Part shown: positions 8,014 through 22,032 of the stretch, in pieces
Numbering within the stretch: the stretch's first letter is position 1
Layout of the letters: each line of letters starts with the position of its first letter
Assembly: GCA_958496175.1 (NCBI GenBank)
Contig: OY292279.1
Span: forward strand, 2,294,001-2,358,000
Length of the DNA: 64,000 nucleotides
Direction: 5' to 3'
DNA from: Sisyra terminalis
Taxonomy: Eukaryota > Arthropoda > Insecta > Neuroptera > Sisyridae
Position numbers and translations under genes: made by a program
Notes under the pieces: model-generated
Seen by the model: the letters and a program-made list of their open reading frames with translations, nothing else
Told to the model about the DNA's origin: nothing
The model's database searches: none

Positions 8014-10683
8014 GGTTCGCAACAATGTCTAGAACAATGATATAAAAATATTTTTCGATTTCGAAACAAAAAGTTTTTTAGTCAAAAAAAACCATGGGTT
8101 AACCATCGTTGATTTTCTCGAAAATCGTCTAATAATAAAAAAAATTTTTAAGGGTGCCAATCGAAAGTATATGTCCATCTGTACGTGCTGTGCAAATTTT
8201 TCCCCAAACAAACCACGTTTAAGGGATGAACAGGCAGTTTAAGGGATGAACACTTCCCACTAAGAGGGAGAGACGAATGTGGCTTCTTCAACAATTGCAT
8301 GTACCTTCGTTATATAAGGGATGATTTTCGAACCAAAGGCAGTTTCGGGTTCGCAACAATGTCAGAACGATGATATAAAAATATTTTTCAATTTCGAAAC
8401 AAAAAGTTTTTTTGTCAAAAAAAACCATGGGTTAACCATCGTTGATTTTCTCGAAAATCATCTAATAATAAAAAATTTTTTTAAGGGTGCCAATCGAAAG
8501 TATATGTCCATCTGTACGTGCTGTGCAAATTTTTCCCCAAACAAACCACGTTTAAGGGATGAACAGGCAGTTTAAGGGATGAACACTTCCCACTAAGAGG
8601 GAGAGACGAATGTGGCTTCTTCAACAATTGCATGTACCTTCGTTATATAAGGGATGATTTTCGAACCAAAGGCAGTTTCGGGTTCGCAACAATGTCTAGA
8701 ACGATGATATAAAAATATTTTTCGATTTCGAAACAAAAAGATTTTTCGTCAAAAAAAACCATGGGTTAACCATCGTCGATTTTCTCGAAAATCGTCAAAT
8801 AAAAAAAAATTTTTTTAAGGGTGCCAATCGAAAGTATAAGTCCATCTGTACGAGCTGTGCAAATTTTTCCTCAAACAAACCACGTTTAAGGGATGAACAG
8901 GCAGTTTAAGGGATGAACACTTCCCACTAAGAGGGAGAGACGAATGTGGCTTCTTCAACAATTGCATGTACCTTCGTTATATAAGGGATGATTTCAGAAC
9001 CAAAGGCAGTTTCGGGTTCGCAACAATGTCTAGAACGATGATATAAAAATATTTTTCGATTTCGAAACAAAAAGATTTTTCGTCAAAAAAAACCATGGGT
9101 TAACCATCGTCGATTTTCTCGAAAATCGTCAAATAAAAAAAAATTTTTTTAAGGGTGCCAATCGAAAGTATAAGTCCATCTGTACGTGCTGTGCAAATTT
9201 TTCCTCAAACAAACCACGTTTAAGGGATGAACAGGCAGTTTAAGGGATGAACACTTCCCACTAAGAGGGAGAGACGAATGTGGCTTCTTCAACAATTGCA
9301 TGTACCTTCGTTATATAAGGGATGATTTTCGAACCAAAGGCAGTTTCGGGTTCGCAACAATGTCTAGAACGATGATATAAAAATATTTTTCGATTTCGAA
9401 ACAAAAAGATTTTTCGTCAAAAAAAACCATGGGTTAACCATCGTTGATTTTCTCGAAAATCGTCAAATAGAAAAAAAATTTTTTAAGGGTGCCAATCGAA
9501 AGTATAAGTCCATCTGTACGTGCTGTGCAAATTTTTCCCGAAACAAACCACGTTTAAGGGATGAACAGGCAGTTTAAGGGATGAACACTTCCCACTAAGA
9601 GGGAGAGACGAATGTGGCTTCTTCAACAATTGCATGTACCTTCGTTATATAAGGGATGATTTTCGAACCAAAGGCAGTTTCGGGTTCGCAACAATGTCAG
9701 AACGATGATATAAAAATATTTTTCGATTTCGAAACAAAAAGTTTTTTTGTCAAAAAAAACCATGGGTTAACCATCGTTGATTTTCTCGAAAATCATCTAA
9801 TAATAAAAAATTTTTTTAAGGGTGCCAATCGAAAGTATATGTCCATCTGTACGTGCTGTGCAAATTTTTCCCCAAACAAACCACGTTTAAGGGATGAACA
9901 GGCAGTTTAAGGGATGAACACTTCCCACTAAGAGGGAGAGACGAATGTGGCTTCTTCAACAATCGCATGTACCTTCGTTATATAAGGAATGATTTTCGAA
10001 CCAAAGGCAGTTTCGGGTTCGCAACAATGTCTAGAACGATGATATTATAATATTTTTCGATTTCGAAACAAAAAGTTTTTTCGTCAAAAAAAACCATGGG
10101 TTAACAATCGTTGATTTTCTCGAAAATCGTCAAATAGAAAAAAAATTTTTTAAGGGTACCAATCGAAAGTATAAGTCCATCTGTACGTGCTGTGCAAATT
10201 TTTCCCCAAACAAACCTCGTTTAAGGGATGAACAGGCAGTTTAAGGGATGAACACTTCCCACTAAGAGGGAGAGACGAATGTGGCTTCTTCAACAATTGC
10301 ATATACCTTCGTTATATAAGGGATGATTTTCGAACCAAAGGCAGTTTCGGGTTCGCAACAATGTCTAGAACGATGATATAAAAATATTTTTCGATTTCGA
10401 AACAAAAAGATTTTTCGTCAAAAAAAACCATGGGTTAACCATCGTTGATTTTCTCGAAAATCGTCAAATAGAAAAAAAATTTTTTAAGGGTGCCAATCGA
10501 AAGTATAAGTCCATCTGTACGTGCTGTGCAAATTTTTCCCCAAACAAACCACGTTTAAGGGATGAACAGGCAGTTTAAGGGATGAACACTTCCCACTAAG
10601 AGGGAGAGACGAATGTGGCTTCTTCAACAATCGCATGTACCTTCGTTATATAAGGGATGATTTTCGAACCAAAGGCAGTTTCG
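8014..10683. repeat. Mixed sub-array with the first 333-bp units
   Basis: The unit at 8,014 shares the private change TAGAACAATG with the unit at 1,337. Units beginning at 8,348 and about 9,683 are the first of 15 units with GTCAGAACG, a one-base deletion. Units at 8,681 and 9,015 are a tandem pair of the AGATTTTTCG / GTCGAT / TTCCTCAAAC type; the first has a private GATTTCAGAACC at about 8,990. No non-satellite sequence is present. Confidence 0.8.
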
Positions 10684-12687
10684 GGTTCGCAACAATGTCT
10701 AGAACGATGATATGATAATATTTTTCGATTTCGAAACAAAAAGTTTTTTCGTCAAAAAAAACCATGGGTTAACCATCGTTGATTTTCTCGAAAATCGTCA
10801 AATAGAAAAAAATTTTTTTAAGGGTGCCAATCGAAAGTATAAGTCCATCTGTACGTGCTGTGCAAGTTTTTCCCCAAACAAACCACGTTTAAGGGATGAA
10901 CAGGCAGTTTAAGGGATGAACACTTCCCACTAAGAGGGAGAGACGAATGTGGCTTCTTCAACAATCGCATGTACCTTCGTTATATAAGGGATGATTTTCG
11001 AACCAAAGGCAGTTTCGGGTTCGCAACAATGTCTAGAACGATGATATTATAATATTTTTCGATTTCGAAACAAAAAGTTTTTTCGTCAAAAAAAACCATG
11101 GGTTAACCATCGTTGATTTTCTCGAAAATCGTCAAATAGAAAAAATTTTTTTTAAGGGTACCAATCGAAAGTATAAGTCCATCTGTACGTGCTGTGCAAA
11201 TTTTTCCCCAAACAAACCTCGTTTAAGGGATGAACAGGCAGTTTAAGGGATGAACACTTCCCACTAAGAGGGAGAGACGAATGTGGCTTCTTCAACAATT
11301 GCATGTACCATCGTTATATAAGGGATGATTTTCGAACCAAAGGCAGTTTCGGGTTCGCAACAATGTCTAGAACGATGATATAAAAATATTTTTCGATTTC
11401 GAAACAAAAAGATTTTTCGTCAAAAAAAACCATGGGTTAACCATCGTCGATTTTCTCGAAAATCGTCAAATAAAAAAAAATTTTTTTAAGGGTGCCAATC
11501 GAAAGTATAAGTCCATCTGTACGTGCTGTGCAAATTTTTCCTCAAACAAACCACGTTTAAGGGATGAACAGGCAGTTTAAGGGATGAACACTTCCCACTA
11601 AGAGGGAGAGACGAATGTGGCTTCTTCAACAATCGCATGTACCTTCGTTATATAAGGGATGATTTTCGAACCAAAGGCAGTTTCGGGTTCGCAACAATGT
11701 CTAGAACGATGATATGATAATATTTTTCGATTTCGAAACAAAAAGTTTTTTCGTCAAAAAAAACCATGGGTTAACCATCGTTGATTTTCTCGAAAATCGT
11801 CAAATAGAAAAAAATTTTTTTAAGGGTGCCAATCGAAAGTATAAGTCCATCTGTACGTGCTGTGCAAGTTTTTCCCCAAACAAACCACGTTTAAGGGATG
11901 AACAGGCAGTTTAAGGGATGAACACTTCCCACTAAGAGGGAGAGACGAATGTGGCTTCTTCAACAATCGCATGTACCTTCGTTATATAAGGGATGATTTT
12001 CGAACCAAAGGCAGTTTCGGGTTCGCAACAATGTCTAGAACGATGATATTATAATATTTTTCGATTTCGAAACAAAAAGTTTTTTCGTCAAAAAAAACCA
12101 TGGGTTAACCATCGTTGATTTTCTCGAAAATCGTCAAATAGAAAAAATTTTTTTTAAGGGTACCAATCGAAAGTATAAGTCCATCTGTACGTGCTGTGCA
12201 AATTTTTCCCCAAACAAACCTCGTTTAAGGGATGAACAGGCAGTTTAAGGGATGAACACTTCCCACTAAGAGGGAGAGACGAATGTGGCTTCTTCAACAA
12301 TTGCATGTACCATCGTTATATAAGGGATGATTTTCGAACCAAAGGCAGTTTCGGGTTCGCAACAATGTCTAGAACGATGATATAAAAATATTTTTCGATT
12401 TCGAAACAAAAAGATTTTTCGTCAAAAAAAACCATGGGTTAACCATCGTCGATTTTCTCGAAAATCGTCAAATAAAAAAAAATTTTTTTAAGGGTGCCAA
12501 TCGAAAGTATAAGTCCATCTGTACGTGCTGTGCAAATTTTTCCTCAAACAAACCACGTTTAAGGGATGAACAGGCAGTTTATGGGATGAACACTTCCCAC
12601 TAAGAGGGAGAGACGAATGTGGCTTCTTCAACAATTGCATGTACCTTCGTTATATAAGGGATGATTTTCGAACCAAAGGCAGTTTCG
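10684..12687. repeat. Trimer higher-order repeat (1,002 bp), two copies
   Basis: The copies are 10,684-11,685 and 11,686-12,687. Unit a has GATATGATAAT and GTGCAAGTTTTTCC. Unit b has GATATTATAAT, an A6T8 tract, GGGTACC and AACCTCG. Unit c is preceded by TACCATCG and has AGATTTTTCG, GTCGAT and TTCCTCAAAC. The copies match at all of these sites; the one difference I noticed is TTTATGGGATG near the end of the second. Confidence 0.9.
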
Positions 12688-15357
12688 GGTTCGCAACAAT
12701 GTCTAGAACGATGATATAAAAATATTTTTCGATTTCGAAACAAAAAGTTTTTTAGTCAAAAAAAACCATGGGTTAACCATCGTTGATTTTCTCGAAAATC
12801 GTCAAATAGAAAAAAATTTTTTTAAGGGTGCCAATCGAAAGTATAAGTCCATCTGTACGTGCTGTGCAAATTTTTCCCCAAACAAACCACGTTTAAGGGA
12901 TGAACAGGCAGTTTAAGGGATGAACACTTCCCACTAAGAGGGAGAGACGAATGTGGCTTCTTCAACAATTGCATGTACCTTCGTTATATAAGGGATGATT
13001 TTCGAACCAAAGGCAGTTTCGGGTTCGCAACAATGTCAGAACGATGATATAAAAATATTTTTCGATTTCGAATCAAAAAGTTTTTTAGTCAAAAAAAACC
13101 ATGGGTTAACCATCGTTGATTTTCTCGAAAATCATCTAATAATAAAAAATTTTTTTAAGTATGCCAATCGAAAGTATAAGTCCATCTGTACGTGCTGTGC
13201 AAATTTTTCCCCAAACAAACCACGTTTAAGGGATGAACAGGCAGTTTAAGGGATGAACACTTCCCACTAAGAGGGAGAGACGAATGTGGCTTCTTCAACA
13301 ATTGCATGTACCTTCGTTATATAAGGGATGATTTTCGAACCAAAGGCAGTTTCGGGTTCGCAACAATGTCTAGAACGATGATATAAAAATATTTTTCGAT
13401 TTCGAAACAAAAAGATTTTTCGTCAAAAAAAACCATGGGTTAACCATCGTTGATTTTCTCGAAAATCGTCAAATAGAAAAAAAATTTTTTAAGGGTGCCA
13501 ATCGAAAGTATAAGTCCATCTGTACGTGCTGTGCAAATTTCTCCCCAAACAAACCACGTTTAAGGGATGAACAGGCAGTTTAAGGGATGAACACTTCCCA
13601 CTAAGAGGGAGAGACGAATGTGGCTTCTTCAACAATCGCATGTACCTTCGTTATATAAGGGATGATTTTCGAACCAAAGGCAGTTTCGGGTTCGCAACAA
13701 TGTCTAGAACGATGATATGATAATATTTTTCGAATTCGAAACAAAAAGTTTTTTCGTCAAAAAAAACCATGGGTTAACCATCGTTGATTTTCTCGAAAAT
13801 CGTCAAATAGAAAAAAATTTTTTTAAGGGTGCCAATCGAAAGTATAAGTCCATCTGTACGTGCTGTGCAAGTTTTTCCCCAAACAAACCACGTTTAAGGG
13901 ATGAACAGGCAGTTTAAGGGATGAACACTTCCCACTAAGAGGGAGAGACGAATGTGGCTTCTTCAACAATCGCATGTACCTTCGTTATATAAGGGATGAT
14001 TTTCGAACCAAAGGCAGTTTCGGGTTCGCAACAATGTCTAGAACGATGATATTATAATATTTTTCGATTTCGAAACAAAAAGTTTTTTCGTCAAAAAAAA
14101 CCATGGGTTAACCATCGTTGATTTTCTCGAAAATCGTCAAATAGAAAAAATTTTTTTTAAGGGTACCAATCGAAAGTATAAGTCCATCTGTACGTGCTGT
14201 GCAAATTTTTCCCCAAACAAACCTCGTTTAAGGGATGAACAGGCAGTTTAAGGGATGAACACTTCCCACTAAGAGGGAGAGACGAATGTGGCTTCTTCAA
14301 CAATTGCATGTACCATCGTTATATAAGGGATGATTTTCGAACCAAAGGCAGTTTCGGGTTCGCAACAATGTCTAGAACGATGATATAAAAATATTTTTCG
14401 ATTTCGAAACAAAAAGATTTTTCGTCAAAAAAAACCATGGGTTAACCATCGTCGATTTTCTCGAAAATCGTCAAATAAAAAAAAATTTTTTTAAGGGTGC
14501 CAATCGAAAGTATAAGTCCATCTGTACGTGCTGTGCAAATTTTTCCTCAAACAAACCACGTTTAAGGGATGAACAGGCAGTTTATGGGATGAACACTTCC
14601 CACTAAGAGGGAGAGACGAATGTGGCTTCTTCAACAATTGCATGTACCTTCGTTATATAAGGGATGATTTTCGAACCAAAGGCAGTTTCGGGTTCGCAAC
14701 AATGTCTAGAACGATGATATAAAAATATTTTTCGATTTCGAAACAAAAAGTTTTTTAGTCAAAAAAAACCATGGGTTAACCATCGTTGATTTTCTCGAAA
14801 ATCGTCAAATAGAAAAAATTTTTTTTAAGGGTGCCAATCGAAAGTATAAGTCCATCTGTACGTGCTGTGCAAATTTTTCCCCAAACAAACCACGTTTAAG
14901 GGATGAACAGGCAGTTTAAGGGATGAACACTTCCCACTAAGAGGGAGAGACGAATGTGGCTTCTTCAACAATTGCATGTACCTTCGTTATATAAGGGATG
15001 ATTTTCGAACCAAAGGCAGTTTCGGGTTCGCAACAATGTCAGAACGATGATATAAAAATATTTTTCGATTTCGAATCAAAAAGTTTTTTAGTCAAAAAAA
15101 ACCATGGGTTAACCATCGTTGATTTTCTCGAAAATCATCTAATAATAAAAAATTTTTTTAAGTATGCCAATCGAAAGTATAAGTCCATCTGTACGTGCTG
15201 TGCAAATTTTTCCCCAAACAAACCACGTTTAAGGGATGAACAGGCAGTTTAAGGGATGAACACTTCCCACTAAGAGGGAGAGACGAATGTGGCTTCTTCA
15301 ACAATTGCATGTACCTTCGTTATATAAGGGATGATTTTCGAACCAAAGGCAGTTTCG
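11686..15357. repeat. Pentamer higher-order repeat (1,669 bp), two copies with one spacer unit
   Basis: The copies are 11,686-13,354 and 13,689-15,357, separated by a single unit at 13,355. Each is a-b-c plus an ordinary unit d and a 333-bp unit e with TCGAATCAAAAAG and AAGTATGCC. The second copy has a private change making GAATTC at 13,732-13,737. A third copy of the same five-unit order lies at 28,042-29,709. The pentamer contains the trimer of the previous entry, so the two levels are nested. Confidence 0.88.
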
Positions 15358-18300
15358 GGTTCGCAACAATGTCTAGAACGATGATATAAAAATATTTTTC
15401 GATTTCGAAACAAAAAGTTTTTTAGTCAAAAAAAACCATGGGTTAACCATCGTTGATTTTCTCGAAAATCGTCAAATAGAAAAAAATTTTTTTAAGGGTG
15501 CCAATCGAAAGTATAAGTCCATCTGTACGTGCTGTGCAAATTTTTCCCCAAACAAACCACGTTTAAGGGATGAACAGGCAGTTTAAGGGATGAACACTTC
15601 CCACTAAGAGGGAGAGACGAATGTGGCTTCTTCAACAATTGCATGTACCTTCGTTATATAAGGGATGATTTTCGAACCAAAGGCAGTTTCGGGTTCGCAA
15701 CAATGTCTAGAACGATGATATAAAAATATTTTTCGATTTCGAAACAAAAAGTTTTTTAGTCAAAAAAAACCATGGGTTAACCATCGTTGATTTTCTCGAA
15801 AATCGTCTAATAATAAAAAAAATTTTTAAGGGTGCCAATCGAAAGTATATGTCCATCTGTACGTGCTGTGCAAATTTTTCCCCAAACAAACCACGTTTAA
15901 GGGATGAACAGGCAGTTTAAGGGATGAACACTTCCCACTAAGAGGGAGAGACGAATGTGGCTTCTTCAACAATTGCATGTACCTTCGTTATATAAGGGAT
16001 GATTTTCGAACCAAAGGCAGTTTCGGGTTCGCAACAATGTCTAGAACGATGATATAAAAATATTTTTCGATTTCGAAACAAAAAGTTTTTTAGTCAAAAA
16101 AAACCATGGGTTAACCATCGTTGATTTTCTCGAAAATCGTCTAATAATAAAAAAAATTTTTAAGGGTGCCAATCGAAAGTATATGTCCATCTGTACGTGC
16201 TGTGCAAATTTTTCCCCAAACAAACCACGTTTAAGGGATGAACAGGCAGTTTAAGGGATGAACACTTCCCACTAAGAGGGAGAGACGAATGTGGCTTCTT
16301 CAACAATTGCATGTACCTTCGTTATATAAGGGATGATTTTCGAACCAAAGGCAGTTTCGGGTTCGCAACAATGTCTAGAACGATGATATAAAAATATTTT
16401 TCGATTTCGAAACAAAAAGTTTTTTAGTCAAAAAAAACCATGGGTTAACCATCGTTGATTTTCTCGAAAATCGTCAAATAGAAAAAAATTTTTTTAAGGG
16501 TGCCAATCGAAAGTATAAGTCCATCTGTACGTGCTGTGCAAATTTTTCCCCAAACAAACCACGTTTAAGGGATGAACAGGCAGTTTAAGGGATGAACACT
16601 TCCCACTAAGAGGGAGAGACGAATGTGGCTTCTTCAACAATTGCATGTACCTTCGTTATATAAGGGATGATTTTCGAACCAAAGGCAGTTTCGGGTTCGC
16701 AACAATGTCAGAACGATGATATAAAAATATTTTTCGATTTCGAATCAAAAAGTTTTTTAGTCAAAAAAAACCATGGGTTAACCATCGTTGATTTTCTCGA
16801 AAATCATCTAATAATAAAAAATTTTTTTAAGTATGCCAATCGAAAGTATAAGTCCATCTGTACGTGCTGTGCAAATTTTTCCCCAAACAAACCACGTTTA
16901 AGGGATGAACAGGCAGTTTAAGGGATGAACACTTCCCACTAAGAGGGAGAGACGAATGTGGCTTCTTCAACAATTGCATGTACCTTCGTTATATAAGGGA
17001 TGATTTTCGAACCAAAGGCAGTTTCGGGTTCGCAACAATGTCTAGAACGATGATATAAAAATATTTTTCGATTTCGAAACAAAAAGTTTTTTAGTCAAAA
17101 AAAACCATGGGTTAACCATCGTTGATTTTCTCGAAAATCGTCTAATAATAAAAAAAATTTTTAAGGGTGCCAATCGAAAGTATATGTCCATCTGTACGTG
17201 CTGTGCAAATTTTTCCCCAAACAAACCACGTTTAAGGGATGAACAGGCAGTTTAAGGGATGAACACTTCCCACTAAGAGGGAGAGACGAATGTGGCTTCT
17301 TCAACAATTGCATGTACCTTCGTTATATAAGGGATGATTTTCGAACCAAAGGCAGTTTCGGGTTCGCAACAATGTCTAGAACGATGATATAAAAATATTT
17401 TTCGATTTCGAAACAAAAAGTTTTTTAGTCAAAAAAAACCATGGGTTAACCATCGTTGATTTTCTCGAAAATCGTCAAATAGAAAAAAAATTTTTTAAGG
17501 GTGCCAATCGAAAGTATAAGTCCATCTGTACGTGCTGTGCAAATTTTTCCCCAAACAAACCACGTTTAAGGGATGAACAGGCAGTTTAAGGGATGAACAC
17601 TTCCCACTAAGAGGGAGAGACGAATGTGGCTTCTTCAACAATTGCATGTACCTTCGTTATATAAGGGATGATTTTCGAACCAAAGGCAGTTTCGGGTTCG
17701 CAACAATGTCAGAACGATGATATAAAAATATTTTTCGATTTCGAATCAAAAAGTTTTTTAGTCAAAAAAAACCATGGGTTAACCATCGTTGATTTTCTCG
17801 AAAATCATCTAATAATAAAAAATTTTTTTAAGTATGCCAATCGAAAGTATAAGTCCATCTGTACGTGCTGTGCAAATTTTTCCCCAAACAAACCACGTTT
17901 AAGGGATGAACAGGCAGTTTAAGGGATGAACACTTCCCACTAAGAGGGAGAGACGAATGTGGCTTCTTCAACAATTGCATGTACCTTCGTTATATAAGGG
18001 ATGATTTTCGAACCAAAGGCAGTTTCGGGTTCGCAACAATGTCTAGAACGATGATATAAAAATATTTTTCGATTTCGAAACAAAAAGTTTTTTAGTCAAA
18101 AAAAACCATGGGTTAACCATCGTTGATTTTCTCGAAAATCGTCAAATAGAAAAAAATTTTTTTAAGGGTGCCAATCGAAAGTATAAGTCCATCTGTACGT
18201 GCTGTGCAAATTTTTCCCCAAACAAACCACGTTTAAGGGATGAACAGGCAGTTTAAGGGATGAACACTTCCCACTAAGAGGGAGAGACGAATGTGGCTTC

Positions 18301-18361
18301 TTCAACAATTGCATGTACCTTCGTTATATAAGGGATGATTTTCGAACCAAAGGCAGTTTCG
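15358..18361. repeat. Trimer repeat A-B-e (about 1,001 bp), two copies, with flanking units
   Basis: 16,026-17,026 and 17,027-18,027 each hold a CTAATAAT unit, a CAAATAG unit and a 333-bp e unit (AAGTATGCC). The visible difference is the A/T split of the middle unit (7/7 against 8/6). Plain units lie on both sides (15,358, 15,692 and 18,028). The e unit is the same one used in the pentamer blocks, here in a different neighbourhood. Confidence 0.82.
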
Positions 18362-20031
18362 GGTTCGCAACAATGTCTAGAACGATGATATAAAAATATT
18401 TTTCGATTTCGAAACAAAAAGTTTTTTAGTCAAAAAAAACCATGGGTTAACCATCGTTGATTTTCTCGAAAATCGTCAAATAGAAAAAAATTTTTTTAAG
18501 GGTGCCAATCGAAAGTATAAGTCCATCTGTACGTGCTGTGCAAATTTTTCCCCAAACAAACCACGTTTAAGGGATGAACAGGCAGTTTAAGGGATGAACA
18601 CTTCCCACTAAGAGGGAGAGACGAATGTGGCTTCTTCAACAATTGCATGTACCTTCGTTATATAAGGGATGATTTTCGAACCAAAGGCAGTTTCGGGTTC
18701 GCAACAATGTCTAGAACGATGATATAAAAATATTTTTCGATTTCGAAACAAAAAGTTTTTTCGTCAAAAAAAACCATGGGTTAACCATCGTTGATTTTCT
18801 CGAAAATCGTCAAATAGAAAAAAAATTTTTTAAGGGTACCAATCGAAAGTATAAGTCCATCTGTACGTGCTGTGCAAATTTTTCCCCAAACAAACCTCGT
18901 TTAAGGGATGAACAGGCAGTTTAAGGGATGAACACTTCCCACTAAGAGATGGAGACGAATGTGGCTTCTTCAACAATTGCATATACCTTCGTTATATAAG
19001 GGATGATTTTCGAACCAAAGGCAGTTTCGGGTTCGCAACAATGTCTAGAACGATGATATAAAAATATTTTTCGATTTCGAAACAAAAAGTTTTTTAGTCA
19101 AAAAAAACCATGGGTTAACCATCGTTGATTTTCTCGAAAATCGTCTAATAATAAAAAAAATTTTTAAGGGTGCCAATCGAAAGTATAAGTCCATCTGTAC
19201 GTGCTGTGCAAATTTTTCCCCAAACAAACCTCGTTTAAGGGATGAACAGGCAGTTTAAGGGATGAACACTTCCCACTAAGAGGGAGAGACGAATGTGGCT
19301 TCTTCAACAATTGCATATACCTTCGTTATATAAGGGATGATTTTCGAACCAAAGGCAGTTTCGGGTTCGCAACAATGTCTAGAACGATGATATAAAAATA
19401 TTTTTCGATTTCGAAACAAAAAGTTTTTTAGTCAAAAAAAACCATGGGTTAACCATCGTTGATTTTCTCGAAAATCGTCTAATAATAAAAAAATTTTTTA
19501 AGGGTGCCAATCGAAAGTATAAGTCCATCTGTACGTGCTGTGCAAATTTTTCCCCAAACAAACCACGTTTAAGGGATGAACAGGCAGTTTAAGGGATGAA
19601 CACTTCCCACTAAGAGGGAGAGACGAATGTGGCTTCTTCAACAATCGCATGTACCTTCGTTATATAAGGGATGATTTTCGAACCAAAGGCAGTTTCGGGT
19701 TCGCAACAATGTCTAGAACGATGATATTATAATATTTTTCGATTTCGAAACAAAATGTTTTTTCGTCAAAAAAAACCATGGGTTAACCATCGTTGATTTT
19801 CTCGAAAATCGTCAAATAGAAAAAAAATTTTTTAAGGGTGCCAATCGAAAGTATAAGTCCATCTGTACGTGCTGTGCAAATTTTTCCCCAAACAAACCAC
19901 GTTTAAGGGATGAACAGGCAGTTTAAGGGATGAACACTTCCCACTAAGAGGGAGAGACGAATGTGGCTTCTTCAACAATTGCATGTACCTTCGTTATATA
20001 AGGGATGATTTTCGAACCAAAGGCAGCTTCG
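18362..20031. repeat. Five-unit block with GAGATGG marker, copied at 30,378-32,047
   Basis: This block includes the unit with AAGAGATGGAGACG (about 18,946), two units preceded by GCATATACC, and a unit with AAAATGTTTTTTCG. The same order recurs at 30,378-32,047, 12,016 bp away. Differences between copies are few: an A8T5 against A7T6 tract, and GGTGCC against GGTACC in the last unit. A shorter part of the block (two units) recurs at 24,052-24,718. Confidence 0.85.
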
Positions 20032-22032
20032 GGTTCGCAACAATGTCTAGAACGATGATATAAATATATTTTTCGATTTCGAAACAAAAAGTTTTTTAGT
20101 CAAAAAAAACCATGGGTTAACCATCGTTGATTTTCTCGAAAATCGTCAAATAGAAAAAAAATTTTTTAAGGGTGCCAATCGAAAGTATAAGTCCATCTGT
20201 ACGTGCTGTGCAAATTTTTCCCCAAACAAACCACGTTTAAGGGATGAACAGGCAGTTTAAGGGATGAACACTTCCCACTAAGAGGGAGAGACGAATGTGG
20301 CTTCTTCAACAATTGCATGTACCTTCGTTATATAAGGGATGATTTTCGAACCAAAGGCAGTTTCGGGTTCGCAACAATGTCAGAACGATGATATAAAAAT
20401 ATTTTTCGATTTCGAAACAAAAAGTTTTTTAGTCAAAAAAAACCATGGGTTAACCATCGTTGATTTTCTCGAAAATCGTCAAATAGAAAAAAAATTTTTT
20501 AAGGGTGCCAATCGAAAGTATAAGTCCATCTGTACATGCTGTGCAAATTTTTCCCCAAACAAACCACGTTTAAGGGATGAACAGGCAGTTTAAGGGATGA
20601 ACACTTCCCACTAAGAGGGAGAGACGAATGTGGCTTCTTCAACAATTGCATGTACCTTCGTTATATAAGGGATGATTTTCGAACCAAAGGCAGTTTCGGG
20701 TTCGCAACAATGTCAGAACGATGATATAAAAATATTTTTCGATTTCGAAACAAAAAGTTTTTTTGTCAAAAAAAACCATGGGTTAACCATCGTTGATTTT
20801 CTCGAAAATCGTCAAATAGAAAAAAATTTTTTTAAGGGTGCCAATCGAAAGTATAAGTCCATCTGTACGTGCTGTGCAAATTTTTCCCCAAACAAACCAC
20901 GTTTAAGGGATGAACAGGCAGTTTAAGGGATGAACACTTCCCACTAAGAGGGAGAGACGAATGTGGCTTCTTCAACAATTGCATGTACCTTCGTTATATA
21001 AGGGATGATTATCGAACCAAAGGCAGTTTCGGGTTCGCAACAATGTCTAGAACGATGATATAAAAATATTTTTCGATTTCGAAACAAAAAGTTTTTCCGT
21101 CAAAAAAAACCATGGGTTAACCATCGTTGATTTTCTCGAAAATCGTCTAATAATAAAAAAATTTTTTAAGGGTGCCAATCGAAAGTATATGTCCATCTGT
21201 ACGTGCTGTGCAAATTTTTCCCCAAACTAACCACGTTTAAGGGATGAACAGGCAGTTTAAGGGATGAACACTTCCCACTAAGAGGGAGAGACGAATGTGG
21301 CTTCTTCAACAATTGCATGTACCTTCGTTATATAAGGGATGATTTTCGAACCAAAGGCAGTTTCGGGTTCGCAACAATGTCTAGAACGATGATATAAAAA
21401 TATTTTTCGATTTCGAAACAAAAAGTTTTTTAGTCAAAAAAAACCATGGGTTAACCATCGTTGATTTTCTCGAAAATCGTCTAATAATAAAAAAAATTTT
21501 TAAGGGTGCCAATCGAAAGTATATGTCCATCTGTACGTGCTGTGCAAATTTTTCCCCAAACAAACCACGTTTAAGGGATGAACAGGCAGTTTAAGGGATG
21601 AACACTTCCCACTAAGAGGGAGAGACGAATGTGGCTTCTTCAACAATTGCATGTACCTTCGTTATATAAGGGATGATTTTCGAACCAAAGGCAGTTTCGG
21701 GTTCGCAACAATGTCAGAACGATGATATAAAAATATTTTTCGATTTCGAATCAAAAAGTTTTTTAGTCAAAAAAAACCATGGGTTAACCATCGTTGATTT
21801 TCTCGAAAATCATCTAATAATAAAAAAATTTTTTAAGGGTGCCAATCGAAAGTATATGTCCATCTGTACGTGCTGTGCAAATTTTTCCCCAAACAAACCA
21901 CGTTTAAGGGATGAACAGGCCGTTTAAGGGATGAACACTTCCCACTAAGAGGGAGAGACGAATGTGGCTTCTTCAACAATCGCATGTACCTTCGTTATAT
22001 AAGGGATGATTTTCGAACCAAAGGCAGTTTCG
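20032..22032. repeat. Mixed units with three 333-bp monomers
   Basis: Six units. GTCAGAACG deletions occur in the adjacent units beginning near 20,366 and 20,699 and again near 21,700. Private changes include GGCAGCTTCGGG at about 20,027, GTACATGCTG at about 20,535 and GATTATCGAACC at about 21,008. The last unit ends with the rare AACAGGCCGTTT (about 21,921), shared only with the unit at about 27,262. Confidence 0.78.

Noticed and set aside
20339..20593. 84-residue plus-strand open frame seen in 15 units
   Set aside because: It opens only because a one-base deletion (GTCAGAACG) bypasses a TAG stop in the ordinary GTCTAGAACG units. It has no recognisable domain, and the start ATG is merely part of AAGGGATGATT.
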